DNA from: Steinernema hermaphroditum
Lineage: Eukaryota; Nematoda; Chromadorea; Rhabditida; Steinernematidae
Direction of reading: 5' to 3'
Assembly (NCBI GenBank): GCA_030435675.1
Contig: CM059623.1
Location: 13,486,092 to 13,550,091, forward strand
Length of the DNA: 64,000 bases
The notes beneath the pieces are model-generated. The model was given only the letters and a program-made list of their open reading frames with translations. It searched no databases and was not told the DNA's origin. Positions 41,365 to 51,239 of the stretch are shown in pieces. A program made the position numbers and the translations under genes. How positions within the stretch are numbered: the first letter of the stretch is position 1; each line of letters opens with the position of its first letter.

Positions 41365-42345
41365 TTTGAATGAGTTTTCGTATTCCATCATCGTCCGCAT
41401 CTCGACAAGGAGGTGCTCGAAAATTCGCTGTCTCTCAAAATATCGACGAAAAGCGTGTGGACTGTCCTATCCTTTGGATTTACAAAGCCCGAAGAAGAGC
41501 CCGAAGAGGATGACTATTGAACATTTCATGTTCTGTTTGTGATAAAATACTTTTGGCCGCTATTCGCTAATAGAGCCGAAAAGTTTTGTGGGAATAGAGC
41601 ATCCTCTAATCTACAGTTTGCGCCTAATAACTAGAAAGACCTCTTTTTCCTATTCAAAATAAGGCAGGAACTGGGGACCGGTTTCGGTGTTTCACCAGGT
41701 ACAATGGGGCACCGAATGTTTGATATTTTAGATTGATCTTAAAACTGCTGCTCATCTTCAACTGAGGCTCAGCTACGTCTTGGGCATGTAGGCCTCCCAC
41801 AGCTCTATCTGAGAGCTACTTGTACGGGACTACTGGAAACATCAACAAATAAAAGGAGCCAAAGTTTGTAAGACAATCCTCTAATCTAATCTAGTCTTGC
41901 CAAGAAGACCGTCACAACCGCCCGACTCCACCCGCGCCGCCAGAGAAGCCGAAGAAGCGTTGCAACTCCGACGTCTGCGCTGCCAGCTGAAGATGGGATC
42001 GTTCCTCGGATGCCATCTCCAGCCGAAGCCAGAGAAAAATCAGCGACTACGGTGTGATTAGTGCCTTTTTGTGCATATATGACGTCTCGCAAGGTGTAAG
42101 CCTTCGATACGAGAAGATAAACTCGTAAACTCGTAAAGTTTGTAATGACACCAAAAAGGGGTAAGCTGGGAGTTTACGACCTGAAACCTCTCCTGTTCTG
42201 CAGTAGAGTGATCAGGCTTCTTACCAGGACAAGTTCTGAAACAGTGTAGTTAAATGATGAATACCAGTGAAATACGTGTCTTTATACTAAGAAACTTGCT
42301 CTGAAAAAAAACCGACATTTTCACCTTTTTAACCCAATAATAAGC
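41365..42345. repeat. Paralog of 31130-32477 plus 39059-39180, without their insertions
   Basis: It runs continuously through points where the other copy has the 381-bp insertion (after 41880), the Harbinger pair (42225-42227) and the LINE (42236-42245). The last part matches 39059-39180 (cagtgtagttaaatgatgaa). It therefore records the pre-insertion state. Confidence 0.85.
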
Positions 42346-42747
42346 ATAAATTGTTCAAATAAAGAAGTAACTCCGCTCTGCTGAAGTCAAAAGCACCAAC
42401 TTCCAATCGGCGCTTATCATTTGCTATGTTGCGCTTATCATACGCTTGGTATGGGCTAAATTATCGGTAAAGGTGTTAACGAAAGGGAATTTTGCTCAAA
42501 ATCGGGTGAAAATCTTGAAGAAAAGTACCGTATGTATAACATTCTTAATGCAAGTCTCTCAGATTAATTTCCTTCATCGTAGTTAGAACAAAGCTCTGTA
42601 AGACACATGTGCTTAAAGATACAAAATCGGATTGAAATAGAAAACACTCGCGTACACGGCGAATGCTTAGAAGCGTGTATTGCGACTCTGATCATCTTCT
42701 TTGAACACGGCTTCAAATAGAAAACACTCGCGCACACGGAGATTGCA

Positions 42748-43070
42748 GCCTTGATCTTCAACAGCACCGAAGATAACTTCTTGCATATCTGTGGCGCTAC
42801 TCTGATTTCGCCAAGGCATATTCTTACAGCTGGCCACTGTACGATCAACATGACAGCTCCAGCGAAGATCATGTTCGGGGTTAAAAGTTTTCACCAACTC
42901 CAGCAACACCCAATGGCGACACGTCCACCGAAAGCACACTCATATTCAGTACAACGATGACCCAAAAGACAAGACGCATGTATGCGTACAATGACATCGG
43001 AATTGTTAAGTTTAGTGCGACCGTGAAAACCAATGGCCAATACATCAAACTGGCCAACCTGCTCAAGGAT
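42748..43070 (+). pseudogene. Trypsin-like serine protease fragment
   Basis: The first frame encodes HICGATLISPRHILTAGHC, the classic S1 protease segment with the catalytic His. About 60 codons later, in another frame, YNDIGIVKFSATVKTNGQYIK contains the catalytic Asp motif. A frame change between them (about 42950-42965), no start, no Ser region, and an hAT-like element inserted right after LANLLKDDN show it is a gene fragment. It is embedded in the repeat copied at 4640-4925, so it may have been carried as a passenger. Confidence 0.75.
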
Positions 43071-43078
43071 GACAACAC

Positions 43079-44315
43079 TAGGGATGCACCCGGTTCCGGT
43101 TCCAGTTTTTCCGGTTTTCCGGCTTTTTTTGCGCCGGAATTCCGGTTCAGGTGCCGGTTTTTTTTCGTTCCGGTGCATAGAACTTTTCGAATCGCGGACG
43201 AGACTGACTGTAACCTATTGTGAAAGAAAAAATCAAGTGGCCTCCGACAGGGATCGAACCAGCGACCCGCGCATCGCAGTCAGATAGCTTACCGACTGAG
43301 CCAAACGCACGCAGAGGAAGGCGAAAAATCGTCGCTTTCAGTCAGTAATATATGTAGAAGTGTCGCTCAGGAATAGATTTCTGAATGCACGTTTCTCACA
43401 TTTTTTACAGGTCGGAGCAACTTTGAAGTGCAATCAAAATGGTTTCGATTGAACTAGCGCCAGTTGAAGGAATTTAGATTAAGAATTAAGCTACCTGGTT
43501 TCAGGAAACCTTAATTGAGACGAGAAAAAATTCACAAGGGAACCTCCCTAAGTGATAGTTGCAGATCGAAATTTCTGGTGTAACAGATAAAGAACATCTT
43601 AGAAAGACGAACGCAAAGACTGGCCCTTCTTTGCTTCAAATACAACTTCAAAAAACGGAAAAGAAAAAAGGAGAAGGAAAATATTTAAGGAAAATAGAAA
43701 ATAAAAAAATGGAAGAGCATAAGTGGGGGTTGAACCCAATACCGTAAACTGGTACGGAAGACCACTACCCCTCAACCACGCAGAACCACGACTACGCTGA
43801 TTTTTCAATTTCAATATCTCCTGAATTCACTTGTGTCGCGTGCTTTCGTCGGTTTTGGATCAATTTTTGACTGCATCAGGTCACTTTCAGCACGAGTTGA
43901 GGCCGACTGATCCGTGTTGATGGCATTTTGATCGACGAAATCTCCTCGGCGAGTCAATGTCGGTCACGCCGAATTTGCTAGGAAAAGGAAGCGCCAGATA
44001 GCAAGGGTTGAAAATAGACTACTTTAGTATTCCACGCCTGTCCCTCCGAACGATGGTCACTCGGTTGAAAGAAACCATTTTTCAGAGCTAACAAATAGCG
44101 AAGCTAACTAGTAGCGAATATCAGATATTCTGGGGTAGAATAGGAAAGGAAATTTGAATATCATAACATAACTTTAAAACAGTCAAAAAAACGTCGAAAA
44201 GCTACCAAAAAAATAAGCAGTAGTATTGTCAGACCCTCTATGTGCACTGTACTACCGGTTCCGGTTTCCGGTTTCGGTTCCGGTGCCGGTTTTTTTTCGT
44301 TCCGGTGCATCCCTA
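43079..44315. mobile_element. Non-autonomous hAT-like element, 8-bp target duplication
   Basis: The ends are tagggatgcaccc… and …ggtgcatccct(a), flanked by gacaacac on both sides (43071-43078 and 44316-44323). Both subterminal regions are degenerate ccggttccgg arrays with gtgccggtttttttt. Inside are two tRNA-like minus-strand segments (43227-43310 and 43712-43800). No transposase is seen. A degraded copy is at 5510-8232. The length is 1,237 bp. Confidence 0.88.
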
Positions 44316-44323
44316 GACAACAC

Positions 44324-44946
44324 CCTTCTGAAGACGATTTGAGAACGATTGCCGACTGCCTTGGTAGAACACAATAGTCTCGAGAGTCTCGAGGATTTCT
44401 TGCACTGAGATCCTTTGAACAGCAACTGTAATTTGCGAAAACTGAAAAGTCATTGAGATTACGCTTCCGATTTGTAGAGTCTGATCAGGAATGGTGCCCG
44501 AGGCCATTTAGTGTAGAGACGTTTCGACGTTTCCAGAAATGCCTGGTTTCACTGTCTAGTCTGTCTGGAAAAGGCCGACTGTGGATGAAATTTTAGAGTA
44601 ATTGGTGCGAAACCAGGAAGAATAGCGCAGCGCAGAGAGGCGAAGGCAGCTTGTGTTCAGTCTCGCATCGATTTACCTGAGTTTACACCTTCGCGCAACG
44701 ATCAACTGCTTACAGTGACGCCGTTGCCACCACTCGCGCTCGGCATTACACTCAGACAAAACTCAGACAAGACAAGACTCATCTTCCTACTGTCTTGTAT
44801 GAGTTTCATTTTCTTACTGTCTTGTCTAGACCGCAGAGTGGGCTTCTTTGAACTTTCGGAATCGAAAGTCCAGTTCAATCTATTTTCGCGACTTATTAAT
44901 CCACATTTCCGTGTGCTGTATTCATTTGCTCATTGCATTTTTGCAG
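44324..44946. other. Boundary region upstream of the RNPS1-like paralog
   Basis: 44411-44440 matches the far side of the 4640-4925 repeat. From about 44860 the sequence resembles the upstream region of the RNPS1-like gene on the other strand (cgtgtgct.tattcatttgctcattgc), so the duplication included the promoter or 5' UTR. No coding exon is seen. Confidence 0.5.
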
Positions 44947-45775
44947 ATGGCCGATTCAAGGGGTGAAGCGAAGAAAGCGAATGAGAAGTCGTCAAGCAGC
45001 TCGACATCGTCGCGCTCGCCGTCGTCCCAAAGTCGCCGTTCTCGATCTCGCAGTCACAGCCGTGACCGTGTCCGTCGTAGCCGCTCAAGATCTCCTCGTC
45101 GCCCTGGCCGTGGAGCTCAAGCTGACACAAGGGGAGCCCGTGTCGTTGCAAGCCGTAGAAGTCCGTCGTCGCTTCGCCGCCGCCGTGGCTCATCTCCCCC
45201 CCGTCGCCACCGGTCACGTTCGCCGCCCCGCCATGAAGGACGCAACTCTCCATCGCCGGGCCCCTTGATTCCTCTTGAGCCGCGGGATACAGTACCAACG
45301 TATATTATATGCAAGAAAGACAACGATATCGGTAAAGAGATATTATGCAGTTGAGCAGTCCTAACTTAGGTCCATTTTAGGCCCTGAAACGCTAAGCTTC
45401 GGTGAAGAAGTCACGAATATTGTCGTTCCAGAAGAAGGCCAAATCTGGCAAGGAAAAGACATATATGGAAACGACGTGCATTTTGATAAGGATGAAGTGT
45501 GGCAAGTGTGGCGCGTCTGCGTCCGCAACCTCCCGAGGAACATCACCTCGGCCCGTTTAGAAGAAATTTTCCGCATTTATGGAGTTCTGAAGGGCTGTGA
45601 GCAGCTCAGCGACCGTGGCATCGCGTATGTGGACTTTTACGAGTTTACTGAAGCTTTCGATGCAGTGAAAGGGATGAAGGGCAAGGAGATCGATGGGATG
45701 CAAGTAGAAGTCGATCTTATCAGCACCCGTCAGAAACGAAAAGTTGACAGGACCTACGAGCCGCTTACAGATTGA
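44947..45775 (+). CDS. Divergent RNPS1-like SR protein (duplicate)
   Basis: Two exons, 44947-45331 and 45381-45775, join in frame to 259 residues. The start ATG stands right after a TTTTTGCAG acceptor, exactly as in the RNPS1-like gene, suggesting trans-splicing at the start. Residues 1-110 are an RS domain close to that of the other copy (RSRSRSHSRDRVRRSRSRSPRRPGR-like, split by substitutions). Then comes a segment of about 65 residues absent from the other gene (PTYIICKKDNDI … GQIWQGKDIYGNDVHF) that I do not recognise, then a decayed RRM (RVCVRNLPRNITSARLEEIF … GIAYVDFYEF). The RRM has lost the conserved HMDGGQIDG wording (MKGKEIDG) and the C-terminal RS tail is gone. It may be a new chimeric gene or a decaying one. 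Confidence 0.65.
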
Positions 45776-45989
45776 TCTGTCTATTTGTCTCTATTGTCAG
45801 ACGTGTGAGTAACTGTTTGTTTTCCATAAATACTGAAACGACAAATTTCGGTTTCTTTGCACCAGAGGCCCTTGAGATGTGAGTTTGCTGTTCTCTCTCA
45901 GCAAAGAGAAGTGGTTGTTATTCAAGTTAACGTGGATGAGATTAATCCAGGTTTGCAGCATTTTGACCTGCGCACCACGTTGTCAAGTA

Positions 45990-46190
45990 GTTCCCTTTTC
46001 GGTCGGTCGTGCGGCTAACGCATTGAACATCCTTGCGCGTGGCGTCGGTTTTTCAAAAGAATCGGCGTTTTGTGCGATGCAATTGTTTCATTTAAGTCAC
46101 ACCAGGGACAGCAACACCATCCAGCCATGGATACCGTCCCCTACAAGTTCGTGGAGTCTGTCATCGAGCTACTCGGGATGAAAGCTATTA
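45990..46190 (+). pseudogene. 5' fragment of an MDTVPY-family gene
   Basis: The upstream flank and first 31 codons (MDTVPYKFVESVIELLGMKA) match copy 3 almost exactly and stop abruptly after gggatgaaagct, followed by unrelated attaaaaaaaatt. The missing next part begins the fragment at 40600. Confidence 0.85.
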
Positions 46191-46610
46191 AAAAAAATTA
46201 TTGCACAATTTATTATCGCCAAAAACAAAGAGTGCACACGACGTTCGAGTTCGATCGAGAAACCACCCGCAGCATAAACGATCTTCACCTAAAACCAGAC
46301 TGTCATTCGCTCACCAAACGAATCTCGACAGTGTCTGCAGTCTGAATAGACGATACAGATGTTCCTAGACACTTCACTTCACTGATAGACATTGTAATAT
46401 CGACAGACATACGCAGACGCCCTCGAAGATGTCTCATTCCACGCACCCGTTGAAATCCATATCCCCCACAGACAACAGACAGACAGTCTTTCCTCGCAGA
46501 TTCATTGAGAAAAATCACACGACAGTCAAATTTGTGGAAATTGCATGTAAATTGTGCACAACAAGTCAAAACCAACAAGGTAGTACATAAAATAACTTAT
46601 TACACCGGCT
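46191..46610. other. No recognisable gene
   Basis: Only short frames. It contains the 3' flank of the RNPS1-like gene; on the minus strand tattttatgt (46580-46590) could serve near its poly(A) site. Confidence 0.35.
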
Positions 46611-47615
46611 TTAAGAACGGCTACGTCCCATTCGTCGGCGAGGCGAGCGGCTTCGAGAACGGCCACGTCCACGGTCCATGCCGCCACGGGGGCCACGAGG
46701 AGGCGACATGAAGCGTTTGCGAGGCGGAGAGCGACGTCCACCAGGAGATCCAAAGCGCTTGCGCACCGGTGAAGGAGCGCGGTAGCGATTGGGAGACGAT
46801 TCACGACGGCGCGGGCGATCCATACGGTCCACCGGCCGCTCGTGTCGCGCCACTGCGAATTCGACCTTCACTTGCAGTCCATCGATCTGTCCGCCATCCA
46901 TGTGCTTCTGAGCTTTGTCAGCGTCTTCCGCGTTCTCGAAGTCCAGGAATCCGGTGCCACGGCAGAAGTACGGGTGGTGGCGATCGGTGAGCAGATCACA
47001 CTTCTTCACGACTCCATAGTTTCCGAAAATCTCTTCCAAATGAGCCGAGGTGATGTTCCTTGAGAGGTTGCGGACGCAGACACGCGTCTGAGGAGGAGGC
47101 GTCTTTGCCTTTGGAGGCGGCGAACGGGAACGGTGGCGATGAGGCGATGGTGAACGGCGACCGCGTCTTGGACTGGGAGAACGGCGCTTCGGCGATGGAG
47201 AGTTGCGTCCTCCACGGCGGGGCGGCGAAGGCGACCGGCGGCGACGGGGAGAAGATGAGCGACGGCGGCGGCGAGGCGACGACGGACTTCTACGGCTTGC
47301 AACGACACGGGCTCCCCTTGTGTCAGCTTGAGCTCCACGGCCAGGGCGACGAGGAGATCTTGAGCGGCTACGACGGACACGGTCACGACTGTGACTACGG
47401 GATCGAGAACGGCGACGTCGGGGCGACGGCGAGCGCGACGATGTCGAGCTGCTTGACGATCGAGATCGCGACGAGCCGGATGAAGAGCCGGACGAGGAGC
47501 CCGAGGACCCGGAGCTTCCGCTGCTCGACGTCGAAGACGTGGATGACGAGCGGCCGCGCCTCTTCGCTGGCGACTTCTCATCCGATTTCTTCGCTTCACT
47601 GCTTGAGTCAACCAT
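46611..47615 (-). CDS. RNPS1-like splicing/exon-junction factor
   Basis: A single exon of 334 residues. It starts MVDSSSEAKKSDEKSP, with ATG directly after TTTTTGCAG. Order: a Ser-rich tract (about residues 20-65), an RS domain, one RRM (about residues 180-262: RVCVRNLSRNITSAHLEEIF, GTGFLDFENAEDADKAQ, KHMDGGQIDGLQVKVEF), and an Arg/Pro/Ser-rich tail (RSPPRKRFMSPPRGPRG). The words HMDGGQIDG and the layout match human RNPS1, which joins the ASAP/PSAP complexes at the exon junction complex and influences splicing and mRNA decay in the nucleus. The two RNPS1-like genes converge, tail to tail. Confidence 0.85.
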   Translation of the reverse strand: MVDSSSEAKKSDEKSPAKRRGRSSSTSSTSSSGSSGSSGSSSGSSSGSSRSRSSSSSTSSRSPSPRRRRSRSRSHSRDRVRRSRSRSPRRPGRGAQADTRGARVVASRRSPSSPRRRRRSSSPRRRRSPSPPRRGGRNSPSPKRRSPSPRRGRRSPSPHRHRSRSPPPKAKTPPPQTRVCVRNLSRNITSAHLEEIFGNYGVVKKCDLLTDRHHPYFCRGTGFLDFENAEDADKAQKHMDGGQIDGLQVKVEFAVARHERPVDRMDRPRRRESSPNRYRAPSPVRKRFGSPGGRRSPPRKRFMSPPRGPRGGMDRGRGRSRSRSPRRRMGRSRS

Positions 47616-48913
47616 CTGCAAAAATGCAATGAGCAAATGAATATAGCACACGGAAATATACATTAATAGGCCGCGAAAATAGATTGAAGCGATGCAAACT
47701 GGCAATGCCGCCCTTGCAATGCTGCACATTTTCGGTTTCGATGTTGAACAAACAAAGTGGTCTCGAGTGTTCAATATCTGAAACCCCTGCCCATGCTCAA
47801 ATTTCAGCAGAGATGCAAATACAAAGATACGCGACGCTGTACGCAATCCGAACAATCCGGGTTGCACAGGATTTCGGCATCAGTGTCCTTCTGTGATCAT
47901 ATCTGAAATGCACTGACACCGACCGCTCTTAGTGTAATTTGTAAGGACTACAAAGAGCATTTACTTCGGCCACAGAATTCACATTAAAGAACTGCACCAT
48001 TAAGGTTGAGCGAACAACGGCATCGATGGCAGCATTGTGCCAACCATCTAGAATCGAAGTTCTTTATGTTGTTTCCTACTGTTTCATCAAGTATTCACAT
48101 AAAAAAACAGCAGCCCTATGGAAAAGGCATCGACAGCAACGAATTTTGTCGTCGAGGACTGCGCCTGCAACGGCAAAAAGCCAATCGCAAAGCAAGCGCG
48201 CTGGCAAGAAGAAAGCCACCGATCGCAAAAAATTGCAAAATGCAAATGCGGAGGCGCTCCCGCTCATCGCAATTCGAAAACAGACAGACAACGCCGAAAC
48301 TCAGGCGAGTCGTTGCGGGAGTCACTCCACAGACAACCGTACTCCCTCCACCGTACTTTGCAAAATTGGTGCCTGTTGACACGTCAATGCGGCGATTTTC
48401 CGGACTTATCGACAGGTGGATTAGGATTATCACGCGGCGACACTCTCCTACCGGCGGTATTCGCTGACCGATTAGGGTCGGTTTGTCTGTTTGGCTACGG
48501 TCTCCTCGAAGGCGCTGTCAGCGGAGGTGCAAGTGGCCAATCACTATGACGTTTACAACACTTTAGAGGTGCTCGTGATCGTCGTCCGAGCGGTTAGTCA
48601 ACAGCCGCCGCGGCAACGTAGAGAGTTGTCACCGTGCGCGCGTCCTCGCGTTGTCCGTTCGATTCCGCAAGCCTCGTTTATCACCACTGCCGTCGCTGAC
48701 AGCTCCTCCCCCTCGGCCAGTGGCCAGTCGCAACACGGAACGCTGCGTTCTTCTCCGTGGATGACCTTTGGTGAATTCGTTGTTTTTTGTCGGTGAGGGA
48801 GAGGCGATGCAGTGCGATATATCGGCCGCGGTGGTGACTCAGCGTCCTTGAATCGCCTCACCTTCTTTGTTGATCGTTTAGTTGTTCGTTTCAGACGCTG
48901 CTGCGCCGCCGTC
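47616..48913. other. Intergenic region between divergent RNPS1-like and drebrin-like genes
   Basis: It should hold both promoters. From 48090 to 48550 all three plus-strand frames are open for long stretches, and the one ending at 48467 has a plausible PPPYFAKLVPVD segment, but I see no domain and no consistent splicing. It could be an alternative 5' exon or a small gene. The region 48590-48800 is CpG-rich. Confidence 0.4.
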
Positions 48914-50846
48914 ATGACGCTGAACGTGCGGAATCATGAAAACGAGCTACGTTCCGTTTTCCAGCAGGTGACACAGGCAGACGTTGGAAGGAAATGGTAT
49001 GTTTTGTCTACTGTCTAAACTGTCCATGTCTGGAGCCTGACTGCTAAATTATTTTACTTGAAAGTTTGAAGTGGAACGGTTGCGTCTACCTGCCTGACCT
49101 AAATCTTACCGTATCTTTTGTGAATGGCTTTCTAAGTGCTCAATTTCAGGGCCATTTTGGAGTACGAGGGCAACTCCAACATCCTCCGCGTCGGTGAACA
49201 AGGAGGTGAGTAACCGTCCCTGCAGCCAGAGATGGGCGGATACGGATCGGATCGGCTAGCCGTTCAACCGATCCGTGAGCCGGTTGACGGATTGTCATCC
49301 GTGAGCCGCCAAACGGCTGAGCCGATCCGTCAACCGGCTCACGGATCGGTTGAATCGGCTGGCCAACCGGTTAACCGGTTGATACGGATATACGGCTCAG
49401 CCGTTGCCCATCTCTGCCTGCAGCTGACATATTTCATTCATTCCGTTTTGTGGATAATTTACTGTTTGATTTATGATCTGGATTTCTAACTGTTTTATAC
49501 ATCAAAAATTTCATATGTCTGCGTTTCAGACGGCGGCCTCGAGGAGTTCTCACAGTCATTCGAAGGAGGTAAACTCCAATATGGTATCTTCGCCATTAAA
49601 GTCCAAGGCATCACATATCCCAAAGTTGTCCTCATTCACTGGGTACAAAAAAAAACTCGTCTCAAATCCGTCTAACCACTTTCATCTCAGCAAGGCGAAG
49701 GAGTTCCGGTTCAGAGGCTCTCGGCGACAGCGTCACACGCCACCGAAATCCAGAGCTTCTTCAAAACAGTACATGTGTCCATCCACGCGCGCAATGAATA
49801 CGATGTGGAGTCGAAAGCGATTATGGAGGCCGTCATGAAGTCCTGTGGATCGGCGGCACTTGCGTCAAATGGCCAGGATCAAGGCTTTGTCCAGCCAGAA
49901 GCCGTGGGGTCCGTGTACAGGCCGGTGAAGCCTCATAAGGATATCAACGTGTCCGAGAGGGAACAGTTCTGGAAGCAGCAAGACGAGGAAGAGAAGCGAC
50001 GACTGGCTGAGGAGCAGAAAAGGTGTGTGATGTCTAAAATCATCTAGACACTGTTTGTGTTGTCACGATTTCAGACAACAAGACGAGACTCGCCGAATGG
50101 CGCAGGAACGCGAAAACATGGTCAGCGAGTTCCAGCGCTGCGCCGCCGTCTCCGCACCCGAAAAAATCACGACATACCGTACTCAACGCCCTGTGGGAGC
50201 TGACTCAAAGTCGCTCGTTTCCGGAAGGGCACAGATGTTCTCGAACCTGGCCAAGGAGCAGGAGGCGTCTATGATTCAACCGAAAAAGTCGATAAATACT
50301 GGAAAGCCAAGGCACTGGGAGATCAAGAAGGAATCACCTGCTCCTCTCCCGAGTTCAAGTGTATCCGGCGTACGCGAAGAACCTGCTCCAGTGACACCCG
50401 TCAGTGAACCCCCTCCGCCGCCGCCAGTTCAAGTTCCTGAGCCTGTTGCTGCTGCTCCACCGGCTGCTTCCCCTCCTCCACCACCCCCGGCGCCTGTGGA
50501 ACCCGCGAAGACCCATGAAGTCGTCAGCCCCGCCGGAAATTCCTACTCACTGCCGCCTGAAGATCCCGTCTCCGAACCTCCGGCTGCCACACCCGTTTGC
50601 TACTATCCCTCTCAAGTAGACGGCACCCGAGCCATCGCTCTATGGGATTACCAAGCTGGTTAGTCATCGTGTTTTCGTGTCACATGTCTGTTTCTCTACT
50701 TTTTTTCAGAGGAAGACAACGAGATCAGCTTTGAGCCCGACGAGGTCATCACCGAAATCGAAATGATCGACGAAGGATGGTGGCGCGGTCGCGGGCCCAA
50801 CGGCAACTACGGCCTTTTCCCTGCAAACTACGTGAAACTCCTCTAA
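48914..50846 (+). CDS. dbn-1: Drebrin-like/ABP1 actin-binding adaptor
   Basis: Six exons (48914-48996, 49150-49205, 49530-49642, 49691-50022, 50075-50658, 50710-50846) join in frame to 434 residues. The N-terminal ADF-H domain (about residues 5-130) binds F-actin ([70 protein letters not shown]). A charged coiled coil follows ([23 protein letters not shown], split by an intron), then a proline-rich stretch ([19 protein letters not shown]). The C-terminal SH3 domain ([20 protein letters not shown] … GWWRGR … [12 protein letters not shown]) is complete. Drebrin-like proteins link actin to endocytosis and cell cortex. The gene symbol is by resemblance to the C. elegans gene. Confidence 0.9.
49227..49416. 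mobile_element. Palindromic hAT-type MITE in a dbn-1 intron
   Basis: The ends cagagatgggc and gcccatctctg are flanked by the perfect 8-bp repeat cctgcagc (49219-49226, 49417-49424). The 190-bp body is a foldback of gatccgtgagccggttgacg-like words. It explains why this intron is 324 bp while the others in the gene are 48-153 bp. Confidence 0.9.
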
Positions 50847-51239
50847 ATCTGTCTTCTTTTCATCATACTGCAATCGTTCTTCTAGTCTGTGCATTTTTCA
50901 AGTGTCTTAAGGATTTGTATTCGGCACAAATTCGCTTTCCTTGTTTACTTTGAATTTATTTTTTATACTCATATCTTTATTTATTGTCCGGCGATAAAAG
51001 GCACTTAATATCTGGCGCCAAAAGTGAGGGTATTTCTTCAGAAGAAGGAGGATTTACGACCGGTCTAGCTCTGCGCCCGATTGCAAATGATGATGCATCT
51101 TCCCCAATGTAATGCGTCGTTTTCGTAACTTTATTCCTTCAGTTTTCACATCGGGGAGTCAATAACTTATACGTTGCGTGTACCCGTCACGAGGTATATT
51201 TTGGTAAAACGACGAAAGAAGACATGAAAAGTGGCAGTT
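50847..51239. other. Convergent 3' regions
   Basis: 393 bp between the stop codons of the drebrin-like (+) and SUZ12 (-) genes. The word aataaa-like 'gcgataaaag' lies at 50992. No other gene is visible. Confidence 0.5.

Noticed and set aside
47060..47632. Plus-strand frame of 190 codons opposite the RNPS1-like gene
   Set aside because: The mirror of Arg/Ser codon runs; the minus frame has the RRM and the correct start context.
48006..48549. Three overlapping plus frames as host genes
   Set aside because: No domain, no consistent splicing, and mutual overlap. Kept only as a remark on the intergenic region.
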